64,000 nt of DNA from Sorangium sp025924095 (lineage in GTDB: Bacteria > Myxococcota_A > Polyangia > Polyangiales > Polyangiaceae), in assembly GCF_051521505.1 (NCBI RefSeq), contig NZ_CP150356.1:8432001-8496000 (forward strand), in the 5' to 3' direction. The position numbers and the translations under genes are program-made. Shown one piece after another: positions 53,538-62,356 of the stretch (position 1 is its first letter; every line of letters begins with the position of its first letter). Below the pieces are notes generated by a model, which saw nothing but the letters and a program-made list of their open reading frames with translations, had not been told where the DNA came from and ran no database searches.

Positions 53538-54307
53538 ACCTTTGCATCTTCACAGGTCCCACCCTCCCGGCAGCGGAGGGCCAGCAGCAGATCGACGCCA
53601 TCTTCCTGCCGCCCGCGGCCCAGGGCGATATCTACCGCGCGGCGCTGAACAGACCCGTCGCCATCGGCCTCATCGACGGTTACTTCGAGCGCGTCCCGTC
53701 CGTGTCCCACAAGGAGATCCTCTGGGCGATGGCGCAGGGAGTCCACGTCCTCGGCGCGTCGAGCATGGGGGCGCTGCGCGCCGCCGAGCTCTCGCTCTTC
53801 GGCATGGAGGGCGTGGGCGCCATCTACGAGGCGTACGCGCGCGGCGATCTCGACGCCGACGACGAGGTCGCCGTGGCCCACGCGCCCGCAGAGGACGGTT
53901 ATCGCCCGCTGAGCGAGGCGCTGGTGAACATCCGCGCCACCTTGCGCGCCGCCGAGCGAGCCAGCGTGATCCCGGGCGCAACGCGCGAGCCGCTGGAGGC
54001 GCTGGCCCAGCAGCTGTTCTACCCGGACCGCTGCTATCCGATTCTCCTGCGGCGCGCCGAAGAGGAGGGCGTGCCGCGCGAGCAGACCGCGGCGCTGCGG
54101 GAGTTCCTGCGGGATGGCCGGGTGGACCAGAAGCGCGCCGACGCGCTGGCGCTCCTGGAGGTCCTGCGCGGTCACTTCACGGGTGCCGTCGAGCCGAAGC
54201 AGGTGCGCTATCACTTCGAGCCGACCGACGCGTGGGAACTGATCCGCGAGCGCGTGGACCGCCGCGCCGCGAAGCCCACCGCGAGGGCGATGGAGGTAGG
54301 CCGATGA
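53534..54307 (+). CDS. TfuA-like protein, partner of YcaO
   Basis: 257 residues. The TfuA core is clear: 'IGLIDGYFERVPSVSHKEIL' near 50-70, 'GVHVLGASSMGALRAAEL', and 'GVGAIYEAYARGDLDADDEV'. TfuA helps YcaO, apparently by delivering sulfur, in thioviridamide biosynthesis and in methanogen methyl-CoM reductase thioglycine formation. It overlaps YcaO (ATGA) on the left and the next gene (ATGA) on the right, so translation of all three is coupled. Confidence 0.92.
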   Translation: MNLCIFTGPTLPAAEGQQQIDAIFLPPAAQGDIYRAALNRPVAIGLIDGYFERVPSVSHKEILWAMAQGVHVLGASSMGALRAAELSLFGMEGVGAIYEAYARGDLDADDEVAVAHAPAEDGYRPLSEALVNIRATLRAAERASVIPGATREPLEALAQQLFYPDRCYPILLRRAEEEGVPREQTAALREFLRDGRVDQKRADALALLEVLRGHFTGAVEPKQVRYHFEPTDAWELIRERVDRRAAKPTARAMEVGR

Positions 54308-55266
54308 GCTCCAGCGAACATGTCGCCCTCTCCGGCCTGGGCACCTACGTCCTCGGCCGGCTCCTCTGCAGCCTCAAGGGTTTCACCCCGCACGAGATCG
54401 CCCAGATGCTGATGTTTCTTTTCAAAGGTAGGCGAGGTCAAAACGACACGACCCGACTCATTGAGAACGAACTCATCGACTTCGTGCAATCCGGTTTCGC
54501 CATACGCGTGAGGAGATCTGCCTATCAGATCACCGGCGACGGTCAAAGGGCCATCCGCGCGACCCTCCGCCTGGCGCACCACAAAAAGGTAGCCTGGCCG
54601 GAGATCAAGGATCTCGTAGCGGCCCGAATGCTCGACGAGGAGACGTCAGCGGCGAGGGGCCAGAGGGAGATCGCCGTTGACATGCCCACCGTGGAGGCCA
54701 CGAGCATCGCGACGCGCCTCGCCAGCGCCTTCCACCTCAATCTTGGCCAGGCCCCATCGCTCTCACGCGTGCTCGGCGCGGTCGCCTGGAGCGCCATCGG
54801 CGTCACGACGGCAGATCCCTTCACGCTGGAGGCAGGCATGCGGGTCCTGCTGAGCCGTCAGGCCGACGCGCCTCCTCAGGGGACATTGAAGCAGGCGATC
54901 GACCTGCTCGTGAGAAAGGCGTCGGCCCTCGGCACGGAAGCGCGCGGCCTGCTCGCTCCGCAGGCAGCCCCCCTGCCCGCGGACGAATCTGCCTTCGCCG
55001 CGCGCGTGCTCGAGGCGGCGCAGGCGTCTAAGAGCGGGCGGTTCGGGGACAACAAGGTCTTCATCTCGCACGTGCTCCGGCGCCTCGCCGAGGACGGCGT
55101 CGCGACCGGCGACGCTGACGCGTTCAAGGCCCGGCTGGTCTCCGCGCATCGCCGTGGGCTCCTGGCGCTCAACCGCGCCGACCTGGTCGAGGCCATGGAT
55201 CCGGCCGACGTCGACGCCTCGGAGACCCGGTATCTCAGCACGACGTTCCATTTCGTGCGCATCTGA
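54304..55266 (+). CDS. Unknown protein with winged-helix-like segments
   Basis: 320 residues. The N-terminal 90 ('YVLGRLLCSLKGFTPHEIAQ', 'IRVRRSAYQITGDGQRAI') look like a winged helix. A helical middle part follows, and the C-terminal 90 ('GDNKVFISHVLRRLAED', 'RRGLLALNRADLVEAMDP', 'TRYLSTTFHFVRI') look like a second winged-helix-like module. No catalytic motif seen. It overlaps tfuA by ATGA, so it belongs to the same unit. It could recognise DNA, RNA or a protein target for the neighbouring ATPases. Confidence 0.6.
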   Translation: MSSSEHVALSGLGTYVLGRLLCSLKGFTPHEIAQMLMFLFKGRRGQNDTTRLIENELIDFVQSGFAIRVRRSAYQITGDGQRAIRATLRLAHHKKVAWPEIKDLVAARMLDEETSAARGQREIAVDMPTVEATSIATRLASAFHLNLGQAPSLSRVLGAVAWSAIGVTTADPFTLEAGMRVLLSRQADAPPQGTLKQAIDLLVRKASALGTEARGLLAPQAAPLPADESAFAARVLEAAQASKSGRFGDNKVFISHVLRRLAEDGVATGDADAFKARLVSAHRRGLLALNRADLVEAMDPADVDASETRYLSTTFHFVRI

Positions 55267-55275
55267 CGTGGGGAG

Positions 55276-55314
55276 CGCCGGCGAGGTGCGCGCGCAGGGC
55301 GCGCACCGCCGGCG
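55276..55314 (+). promoter_or_regulatory. Strong hairpin between the winged-helix gene and the ATPase gene
   Basis: A 9-bp perfect inner stem (GGTGCGCGC with GCGCGCACC, 5-nt loop) and a 7-bp outer stem (CGCCGGC with GCCGGCG), separated by a 2-nt bulge in the left arm. It begins 9 nt after the stop. With no U-tract it could partly end transcription or protect the upstream mRNA, lowering ATPase expression. Confidence 0.5.
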
Positions 55315-55344
55315 TCGACGAGCAAGAGGGAGAAGGGGTGCACC

Positions 55345-58300
55345 ATGACGAAGCAGGACGCCCTGCTCGACGTGTTCCTGTCGACAGCGAAGAAAGAAGT
55401 GTTCCACTCCGTGGAGCACCGCGGGCAGATCTGGCGCGAGGATCCGTTCGACGTCGATTCCGTACATGATGAGGCCCGCACGGCCTTCCAGCGGCTGCTC
55501 ACCCAGGTGACGACCCCGCCGGGCCTCGATGCGGGCCGAATCCTCCTGCTACTCGGCGAGTCCGGCAGCGGAAAGACGCACCTCGTGCGCGCTTTCCGAA
55601 ACCACGTTCACCTCAACGGGCTCGGCTTCGTCGGGTATATGCAGATGACCACGTCGGTCACGAGCTATAGCCGTTACCTGGTGAGCAACCTCGTCGACTC
55701 GCTCGACCAGACCTACTACGAGGCGCTGGGGACCGGCTCGGGGCTGCTCCGGCTCTCCAACGCGGTCGCGGCGAGGTGCGGTGATCCGGAGTCGATCCGC
55801 TCCTTAAATGAGCGCGAGGACCTGGACGAGGACGAGGTCGTCGATCTCGTCGAGCGCACCGCCGACAGGCTCATCAGGCACCCCCGCTACGCCGACCTCG
55901 ACCTGGATCTCATCCGCGCCCTGCTCTATCTGCAGCGGCAAGATCCGGCGCTGAAGAAGCGGGTCGTGAAGTACCTGCGCTGCGAGCTGCTCTCGGAGCG
56001 GGAACAGAAGCTCCTCGGGGGTCTATCGCCGAAGCGCGAGGACGAGGACGCCCAGCGCGTCGTCGAGGAGCTCGGCCGATTGATGTGGGCGTGCGACTCC
56101 CGCGCTCTGGTCCTCTGCGTCGACCAGTTCGAGGACGCGTACCGTGTCAACGATGCCGAGTCCCTGTTCCGGCGGGTGATGTCCTCGCTCTGCGCGGTCG
56201 CGGATCAGGTGCCCTCGTCAATCATCGTGATCGCCTGCCTCAAGGACTACTACGACACGATGCGCGTCCGCCTCACCCGGTCGACGCTCGATCGGGTCGA
56301 GCGCGACCCGGCGCCTGCTCTTCTGGTCGCGGAGAGAAGCAAGGAGGAGGTTGAGCAGATCATCCAGAAACGCCTCGCCTACCTGTACGAGACGGCGGGG
56401 CATGCGCCGGCGGACGGCGCGGCCGATCCCCTCTACCCCATCCCCCGAGAGTTCGTGGAGCAGCTCTCGGGGATGAGCGTCCGCGCGGCGCTCAACGAGT
56501 GCCAGATCTTTCGGGATGCGTGCATCGACGCCCGCCGGATCGTGGCGCAGTGGGGCACGAGCGCTCCTCCCAGCGCACGGCCCCGGGCACCCGCGGATCA
56601 AGACATCCGCGCGGCCAAGGAGAAGATCGAGCAGGAGTGGAACGACTTCCTGGCGCAGTTCGAGGACGACCCGTCCGGGGACGACGCCGAGATCGCCGCC
56701 CTCTTTGGGTGGGCGGTGAACCATTGCGCCGAGGAGATCGAGAGTGGCATTCGTTTCGATGCTCGGCCACGCGACAAAGCGATCGAGATCGACATCCGGG
56801 TCCCGCTCCCGGGCGGAGCGACTCGCGTCGTCGAGGAGATCCTCGTCGTGGTCTGCAACCAGGCACCCCAGGGCGGCGGGCTTCGAATCCAGTTCGAGAA
56901 TGCGCGCAAGCGGGCCGGGCGCCGGACCCTCGCGCTGCTCCGCTGCGGCGAGTTCCCGCGCAATCCGAACACGCAGGTGCACTCGGTGCTCGCCGAGATC
57001 CTCAAGAACGGCGGCCGCAAGGCGGTCTTCGAGGAGAGCGATCAGCGCACGCTGGCCGCGTTCCACAGATTCCACGAGACCCACGCGCGACGCGAGCATT
57101 TCCGCGATTGGCTCAGGGAAGAGAACCACATCTCGCGTCTCTTACCGCTCATCCACGTGCTGGATCTCGACCGCCTCGACCGCTTCGAGCAGGAGCTCCC
57201 ACCGTCCACCCCGGCGCCTCGGTCGCGGGGAGCCGCGCCGTCGACCTTCGATTCGTCGCCTGCGAGCCCGGGCGCGCCGTCCCCGGCCGCCGGTACCGGC
57301 GACGCGACGCCAGGCAGCGCTGACGGAGCGGCGCCGCGGGAGGCCCTCTCCCTCGCGCTCGGCACGACGGGGGAGCTCGTCTCCCACAAGCTGACGCTCG
57401 ACGCCGGGCAGCTCACGGCGCACGCCGCGTTCCTTGGCAGCACCGGGAGCGGGAAGACCACGCTGGCGCTGAATCTGATCGAGCAGCTCCTGCTCCACGG
57501 CGTTCCCGCCATCCTCATCGACCGCAAGGGGGATCTCTGCGGCTATGCGCGCCAGACGCTCTTCACCCGCGCGCCCCCGGAGGCGGCGCTCGACGTGCGG
57601 CGGCAGGCGTTCGCGGAGCGGCTCGACGTCGCCCTCTTCACGCCGGGCCACCCCGGCGGCCGCCAGCTCGGGCTCTCGCTGATGCCGAGCGGCATCGAGG
57701 CGCTCCCGGATCTCGAGCGCGATCAGGCCGCCGGCTATGCGGCGCACGCCCTCGGCGACATGCTCGGCTACAAGCAGACGCGCAAGGACAAGGGTCTTCG
57801 TACCGTCCTCGTCCAGGCCTTCCAGCTCTTCGCCGCGCACGGCGCCTCGCGCAAGCTCGACGTCGCGTCGTTGATCGAGCTCATCGCGAACGAGGACCCG
57901 GCCCTCGTCGCTACCCTCGGGCGGCTCGACACACGGCTGTTCAAGGACCTTGTGCACGACCTCGAGGTGCTCAAGCTGAACACCTCGGACCTGCTCTCTA
58001 TGGACGGCGAGGCGCTCGACGTCGAGCTGCTCTTCGGTCTCGGGCCTCACGCGCAGCCTGGGAAGACGCGGCTCAGCATCGTCAGCACGAAGTTCCTGGG
58101 CGACAGCGCGCGTGTCCTCTTCTGGGTCGCGCAGCTCCTGCTCGCGCTGAGCCGCTGGGTGGGCCGCGCGCCGTCGCCCCACCTGCGCGCGGTGGTGCTG
58201 CTTGACGAGGCCGACATGTACCTGCCGGCGCAGTCGCAACCAGCGACCAAGGCGCCCATGGAGAACCTCCTGCGCCGCGCGCGCTCCGGCGGCCTTGGTG

Positions 58301-58602
58301 TCCTGCTGGCGACCCAGAGCCCGGGCGACCTCGACTACAGGTGTCGTGACAATCTCCGGAGCTGGTTCGTTGGTCGGGTGACCCAGCAGACGGCGCTCGA
58401 CAAGATGAAGCCGCTCCTGAGCGACGCCCGGGTCGACGTCAGCGCCCGCATCCCCGGCCAGGAAGCAGGCGAGTTTCATCTGCTCCAGGACGGACGGGTG
58501 ACGGCCTTCAAGAGGGATGTCCCGCTGCTCCGCGCCGAGCAGGTGCCAGAGAGCGAGATCCTGAAGCTCGCGAGGCGCCGCCCGCGCGACGCCGCCCGCT
58601 GA
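55345..58602 (+). CDS. Double P-loop protein: AAA/STAND-like ATPase fused to a HerA/VirB4-like ATPase
   Basis: 1085 residues with two NTPase domains. First: Walker A 'LGESGSGKTHLVRAF' near 71 and Walker B 'LVLCVDQFEDAY' near 256, plus 'PSSIIVIACLKDYYD', a STAND/ORC-like ATPase. A middle part (about 420-670) has no known motif and ends in a Pro/Ala linker. Second: Walker A 'GSTGSGKTTLALNLIEQLL' near 698, 'AILIDRKGDLCGYA', Walker B 'VVLLDEADMYLP' near 950 and 'GVLLATQSPGDLDY', the signature of HerA/FtsK translocases. HerA partners pump DNA for nucleases in several defence systems. It is followed 76 nt on by the NACHT-like gene. Confidence 0.85.
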   Translation: MTKQDALLDVFLSTAKKEVFHSVEHRGQIWREDPFDVDSVHDEARTAFQRLLTQVTTPPGLDAGRILLLLGESGSGKTHLVRAFRNHVHLNGLGFVGYMQMTTSVTSYSRYLVSNLVDSLDQTYYEALGTGSGLLRLSNAVAARCGDPESIRSLNEREDLDEDEVVDLVERTADRLIRHPRYADLDLDLIRALLYLQRQDPALKKRVVKYLRCELLSEREQKLLGGLSPKREDEDAQRVVEELGRLMWACDSRALVLCVDQFEDAYRVNDAESLFRRVMSSLCAVADQVPSSIIVIACLKDYYDTMRVRLTRSTLDRVERDPAPALLVAERSKEEVEQIIQKRLAYLYETAGHAPADGAADPLYPIPREFVEQLSGMSVRAALNECQIFRDACIDARRIVAQWGTSAPPSARPRAPADQDIRAAKEKIEQEWNDFLAQFEDDPSGDDAEIAALFGWAVNHCAEEIESGIRFDARPRDKAIEIDIRVPLPGGATRVVEEILVVVCNQAPQGGGLRIQFENARKRAGRRTLALLRCGEFPRNPNTQVHSVLAEILKNGGRKAVFEESDQRTLAAFHRFHETHARREHFRDWLREENHISRLLPLIHVLDLDRLDRFEQELPPSTPAPRSRGAAPSTFDSSPASPGAPSPAAGTGDATPGSADGAAPREALSLALGTTGELVSHKLTLDAGQLTAHAAFLGSTGSGKTTLALNLIEQLLLHGVPAILIDRKGDLCGYARQTLFTRAPPEAALDVRRQAFAERLDVALFTPGHPGGRQLGLSLMPSGIEALPDLERDQAAGYAAHALGDMLGYKQTRKDKGLRTVLVQAFQLFAAHGASRKLDVASLIELIANEDPALVATLGRLDTRLFKDLVHDLEVLKLNTSDLLSMDGEALDVELLFGLGPHAQPGKTRLSIVSTKFLGDSARVLFWVAQLLLALSRWVGRAPSPHLRAVVLLDEADMYLPAQSQPATKAPMENLLRRARSGGLGVLLATQSPGDLDYRCRDNLRSWFVGRVTQQTALDKMKPLLSDARVDVSARIPGQEAGEFHLLQDGRVTAFKRDVPLLRAEQVPESEILKLARRRPRDAAR

Positions 58603-58678
58603 GCCGGTGCGGGCGACGGCGAGGCGCACGTTTTTATCGTTGGATTCATCGGTGTCGATCGGCGCGAGGAGTGACACA

Positions 58679-61600
58679 GTGAGCAGCGCAATCAGCGATT
58701 TCGAAGAAGAGCGATCCAGGCATGGCGAGCTGCTCGGGCGCGACAACGTGGTCGAGAGGCTTCTCTGGCTGATCGAGGAGAGCGCGCCGCGTGGCGGGTG
58801 GGTGCTCTTCCTGGGGAGCGCCGGCGCCGGCAAGAGCGCCATCATCAATCGCCTTCTGGACCTGTTGCCCCCGCACACGCCGCACCATTTCATCCGGCGT
58901 GATCACGACGACTGGGATCGACCCGACGCGGTGGCGCACAACCTCTGCGCGCAGATCGAGCGGATCCACCCGGAGCTGGCGGATGCCGAGCAGCCCGCGG
59001 AGACCCGGCTCGGGGAGCTCTTGCGGCGCGTCTCGAAGCGCCACCTCGTGCCTCGCGGCGACAGGCTCGTCGTCGTCATCGACGGGCTCGACGAGGCGGC
59101 GAAGGACCGAAGCGGCAAGAGCCTCTTGCCGCGCTTCTTGCCGCGCGTGCCGCCAAAGGGCGTCGTGCTCCTCGGCGCCTCGCGGCCGATGTACCGCCGG
59201 CACGACTGGCCCGGCGTCCTCGAGCACGCGCGCACGCTCGACCTCGACGACGAGGAGTGGGCGCCCTCCAACGATGCCGTGTGCCGAGCCATCTGCGAGC
59301 AGCGCTCGCGCTCGCTCGCCGCGCCGTTCGACGCCTCGCTCATCGACGTTATCGTGCGCAGCGCGCGAGGAAACATGCTGTACGCGAGCGGGATCTGCGA
59401 CTGGCTCGCCGGCCAGCCGCTGGCGCAACGCACAGCGGCGCGCATCATGCAGGGGCTCACCCCCTTTCTCCGCCAGATATTCGACGAGCTCCGCGACTTG
59501 GACGAAGCGCGACGCAGGCTGATCCTCAAGGGCCTCGGCCTCGCCTGCGCCGCACGCGAGGCGCTCCCGCCGCACGTCTTCGGCGAGCTGCTCGGCAGCG
59601 ATCCGACGATCGCCGCAGGCGACGAGTTCCTGCGCGCCACGTTTCACCTGCTGCGCAAGGAGCCGGCGCACTGGCACGACCACAGCCAGTTCGGCTATCG
59701 GCTGCGTCACGAGCACGTGCGCGAGGTCTTCGTCAACGAGCTCGGAGAGCGGGTGATCCGTAATCATCACCTGCACCTGCTCGGAGGGCTCGCGGCGTGG
59801 CCGCCCGACGAGGGAGACCCGGCCGGACGGCGCTACGCCCTCCGGCATGCGGTGATGCACCGAATCGAAGCGGGCGACGTGGACGGCGCGCAGCGCCTGT
59901 GCGTCGACGTCGGCTATCTGGACGCGAAGTGCCGCGAGCTCGACGTCACCTCCATCGAGCGGGATCTGGAGGCGGTCATCGGCGCCTCGGAAGGCAGCGC
60001 GACCTTCGATCTCACAGCCGTGCTCGCCGCGGTGCGCGCGGAGGCGACCCGGCTGTCCGCCTACCGCGATCAGGGGCTGCTCCCCTCGCTGCTCTACAAC
60101 CGCCTGCGCTGCGCCGGATGGCCCTCCGAGGAGATCGCGCGCATGCTCCACTTCGAGGGGAACCTGCCCCCGCTGCGCCTTCTGCACGGGGTGCGTCTCG
60201 GACCGACGCCCCTGCGCACGTTCTGCGAGCCGACCAAGGCGATCGTCGCATGCGTCGTGAGCCCGGACGGCCGCTGCGCCGTGTCGGCCTCGGCCGATCG
60301 CTCGCTGCGCTACTGGGCGCTCGTGTCCGGCGAGGTGCTCGCGACGATGCAAGGACATAGCGACGAGCTCACCGGCTGCGCGCTCACGCCGGACGGCAAG
60401 CTCGCACTGTCGACGTCCGTCGACATGACGGCGCGGCTCTGGGACCTCGCGACAGGCAGCTGCATCGGCGTGCTCGACAACCGCGGTCGTTGGGCCACGA
60501 CCTGCGCGATCAGCCACGACGGCCAGACGCTCGTGATCGGCTCGGACAACGGCGCCCTCACGCTCTGGGATAGAGGCTCGCTCCAGATCATCGGCACGCT
60601 GGAGGGTCACGGCGATTACGTGACTGTGTGCATCACGACCCCCGCGGGTCAGCTCATCTCCGGCTCGCGGGACGCCTCGGTGCGCGTCTGGGACCTCGCG
60701 TCCCGAGAGTGCCTGTTTGAGCTCTCCCCGACGGGCGAGGCGCGCTCGCCTTCGCCGGCAGCCTCGGAGCAGGGTTGGTTCACCGCGCTTGCCCTGATGC
60801 CGGGCGGCGAGCAGGTGCTCGCCGCGAGCGGAGACGGCACGCTCTCGCGCTGGGATCTCGCCCTCGGCCAATGCCTCCAGCGCGTCGGCTCGGGACAGGG
60901 CCGCGTGGACGCGCTCGCGATCCTCCCGTGGGGTGGCCACCTGCTCTGCGGGATGGCAGACGGCGCGATCGCCGTCTGGGATCTCGCCGCCGAGCGCCGC
61001 ATCCTGCGCCTCGCGGCGCACGCGAACGCGGTGTCCGCGTGCGCCGCGACGTCGGACGGCCGCCGGATGCTCTCCGCGTCGCACGACCGCTCGGCCAGGC
61101 TGTGGGAGCTCGGAGGTCCGGAGAGCCTCATGGCCCAAGACGGGCACGCCGCGCCGGTCACCGCGGCCGCGGTGACCCTCGACGGCCGGCTCGCGGTCTC
61201 GGCATCCGAGGACCGGCTGCTCAAGCTCTGGGACACCGCGACCGGCGTGTGCCGCGCCACGCTGACGGGGCACGCCGACCTGGTGACTGCCTGCGCGATC
61301 TCCCCCGATGGGCGTCGCGTGCTCGCCGGCGCGCGGGACGGCGGCGTGCTGCTATTCCACGTGGATCTCGAGCGCGCCGAAGTGCGCGTGGAGACCGCCA
61401 AAGCGCACCAGAAGCTGGTGAGTGGCTGCGCGTTCCTGCCCGACGGACGGATGATCACCGCCTCCCACGACGGCGCGCTCTGGATCCGCTCCGATGCGGC
61501 GCTCGACCAGCCCTCGCAGCTCGGCGCGCACGATGGGCAGATCAACGGCATCGCGCTGACCCCCGACGGAAAGCGGCTGTTGTCGTTCTCTCGAGACGGC

Positions 61601-62293
61601 GCGGTGAAGCTCTGGCACCTCACCGACCCCTCACGTGCCCCCTCGTCGATCCGCCTCACGGGCGGGCTCCTCGCCGGAGCGATAACGCCGGACGGCGGGC
61701 GCGCGGTGCTCGCCCGCGCCGACGGCCAGATCGAGGTGCGCGAGCTGCCGAGCTTTGGCTATGTGCGCCAGATCCCCTGTCACACCCGGCGAGTGTTCGG
61801 CTGCACCGTCTCGCCCGACGGCGCGCGCGTGTTCACGGCAGCCGAGGACGAGACGGTGCGGGCCTTCAGCCTGGAAACGGGGCGGCCTCTGGGAACTCTG
61901 GTCGGGACCTCGTGGTTCCGGTGCGTCGCAGCGTGCTCCGGGCTGCTCTGCGCCGGGGACGAGGAGGGCAACCTCTGGATGATCGTCGACGGCCTGGCCG
62001 TTGTCGACCCCCGCGCGAGAAGGAGCGAGAGGCGGCGACCCACGTTGTCCGACAGCGACAGATTCCGCCTCCGAGACACGCTCGCTGCGCTCTACGACAC
62101 CGAGCACACCGCGCGGCGCATCGCCAGGGAGGCGGGAATCAGCCTGCTTCTGGTTAAGATTTCCGGGAGCATCATCGACATCTGGGACGCCATCCTCGAG
62201 GAGGCAAAAAAACAGCATCGCCTCGCAGATATCGTGCGTTGCGCGCTGAGAGAATACCCCGACGACGACGATCTCCTAGAGCTCGCTCGCTGA
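58679..62293 (+). CDS. NACHT-like ATPase, WD40 double propeller and C-terminal EAD1-like domain
   Basis: 1204 residues. N-terminal NTPase with Walker A 'GSAGAGKSAIINRLL' near 46 and Walker B 'VVVIDGLDEA' near 132 (NACHT-type D-G-L-D-E). About 14 WD40 repeats run from 519 to 1115, enough for two seven-bladed propellers ('GHSDELTGCALTPDGKLALS', 'TARLWDLATG'). The last 80 residues ('LRDTLAALYDTEHTARRIA', 'IIDIWDAILEEAKKQ', 'REYPDDDDLLEL') match the small death-fold-like effector-associated domain EAD1. STAND proteins of this form sense an invader and recruit an effector through like-like EAD contact; the next gene carries the same domain. The GTG preceded by GAGGAG was taken as start. Confidence 0.88.
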   Translation: MSSAISDFEEERSRHGELLGRDNVVERLLWLIEESAPRGGWVLFLGSAGAGKSAIINRLLDLLPPHTPHHFIRRDHDDWDRPDAVAHNLCAQIERIHPELADAEQPAETRLGELLRRVSKRHLVPRGDRLVVVIDGLDEAAKDRSGKSLLPRFLPRVPPKGVVLLGASRPMYRRHDWPGVLEHARTLDLDDEEWAPSNDAVCRAICEQRSRSLAAPFDASLIDVIVRSARGNMLYASGICDWLAGQPLAQRTAARIMQGLTPFLRQIFDELRDLDEARRRLILKGLGLACAAREALPPHVFGELLGSDPTIAAGDEFLRATFHLLRKEPAHWHDHSQFGYRLRHEHVREVFVNELGERVIRNHHLHLLGGLAAWPPDEGDPAGRRYALRHAVMHRIEAGDVDGAQRLCVDVGYLDAKCRELDVTSIERDLEAVIGASEGSATFDLTAVLAAVRAEATRLSAYRDQGLLPSLLYNRLRCAGWPSEEIARMLHFEGNLPPLRLLHGVRLGPTPLRTFCEPTKAIVACVVSPDGRCAVSASADRSLRYWALVSGEVLATMQGHSDELTGCALTPDGKLALSTSVDMTARLWDLATGSCIGVLDNRGRWATTCAISHDGQTLVIGSDNGALTLWDRGSLQIIGTLEGHGDYVTVCITTPAGQLISGSRDASVRVWDLASRECLFELSPTGEARSPSPAASEQGWFTALALMPGGEQVLAASGDGTLSRWDLALGQCLQRVGSGQGRVDALAILPWGGHLLCGMADGAIAVWDLAAERRILRLAAHANAVSACAATSDGRRMLSASHDRSARLWELGGPESLMAQDGHAAPVTAAAVTLDGRLAVSASEDRLLKLWDTATGVCRATLTGHADLVTACAISPDGRRVLAGARDGGVLLFHVDLERAEVRVETAKAHQKLVSGCAFLPDGRMITASHDGALWIRSDAALDQPSQLGAHDGQINGIALTPDGKRLLSFSRDGAVKLWHLTDPSRAPSSIRLTGGLLAGAITPDGGRAVLARADGQIEVRELPSFGYVRQIPCHTRRVFGCTVSPDGARVFTAAEDETVRAFSLETGRPLGTLVGTSWFRCVAACSGLLCAGDEEGNLWMIVDGLAVVDPRARRSERRRPTLSDSDRFRLRDTLAALYDTEHTARRIAREAGISLLLVKISGSIIDIWDAILEEAKKQHRLADIVRCALREYPDDDDLLELAR

Positions 62294-62356
62294 GAGACGC
62301 ACGTTGCGGCTTGAACGCGGCGACGACGCCGGCGTGCTCCACCGGAGAACGAGGAG

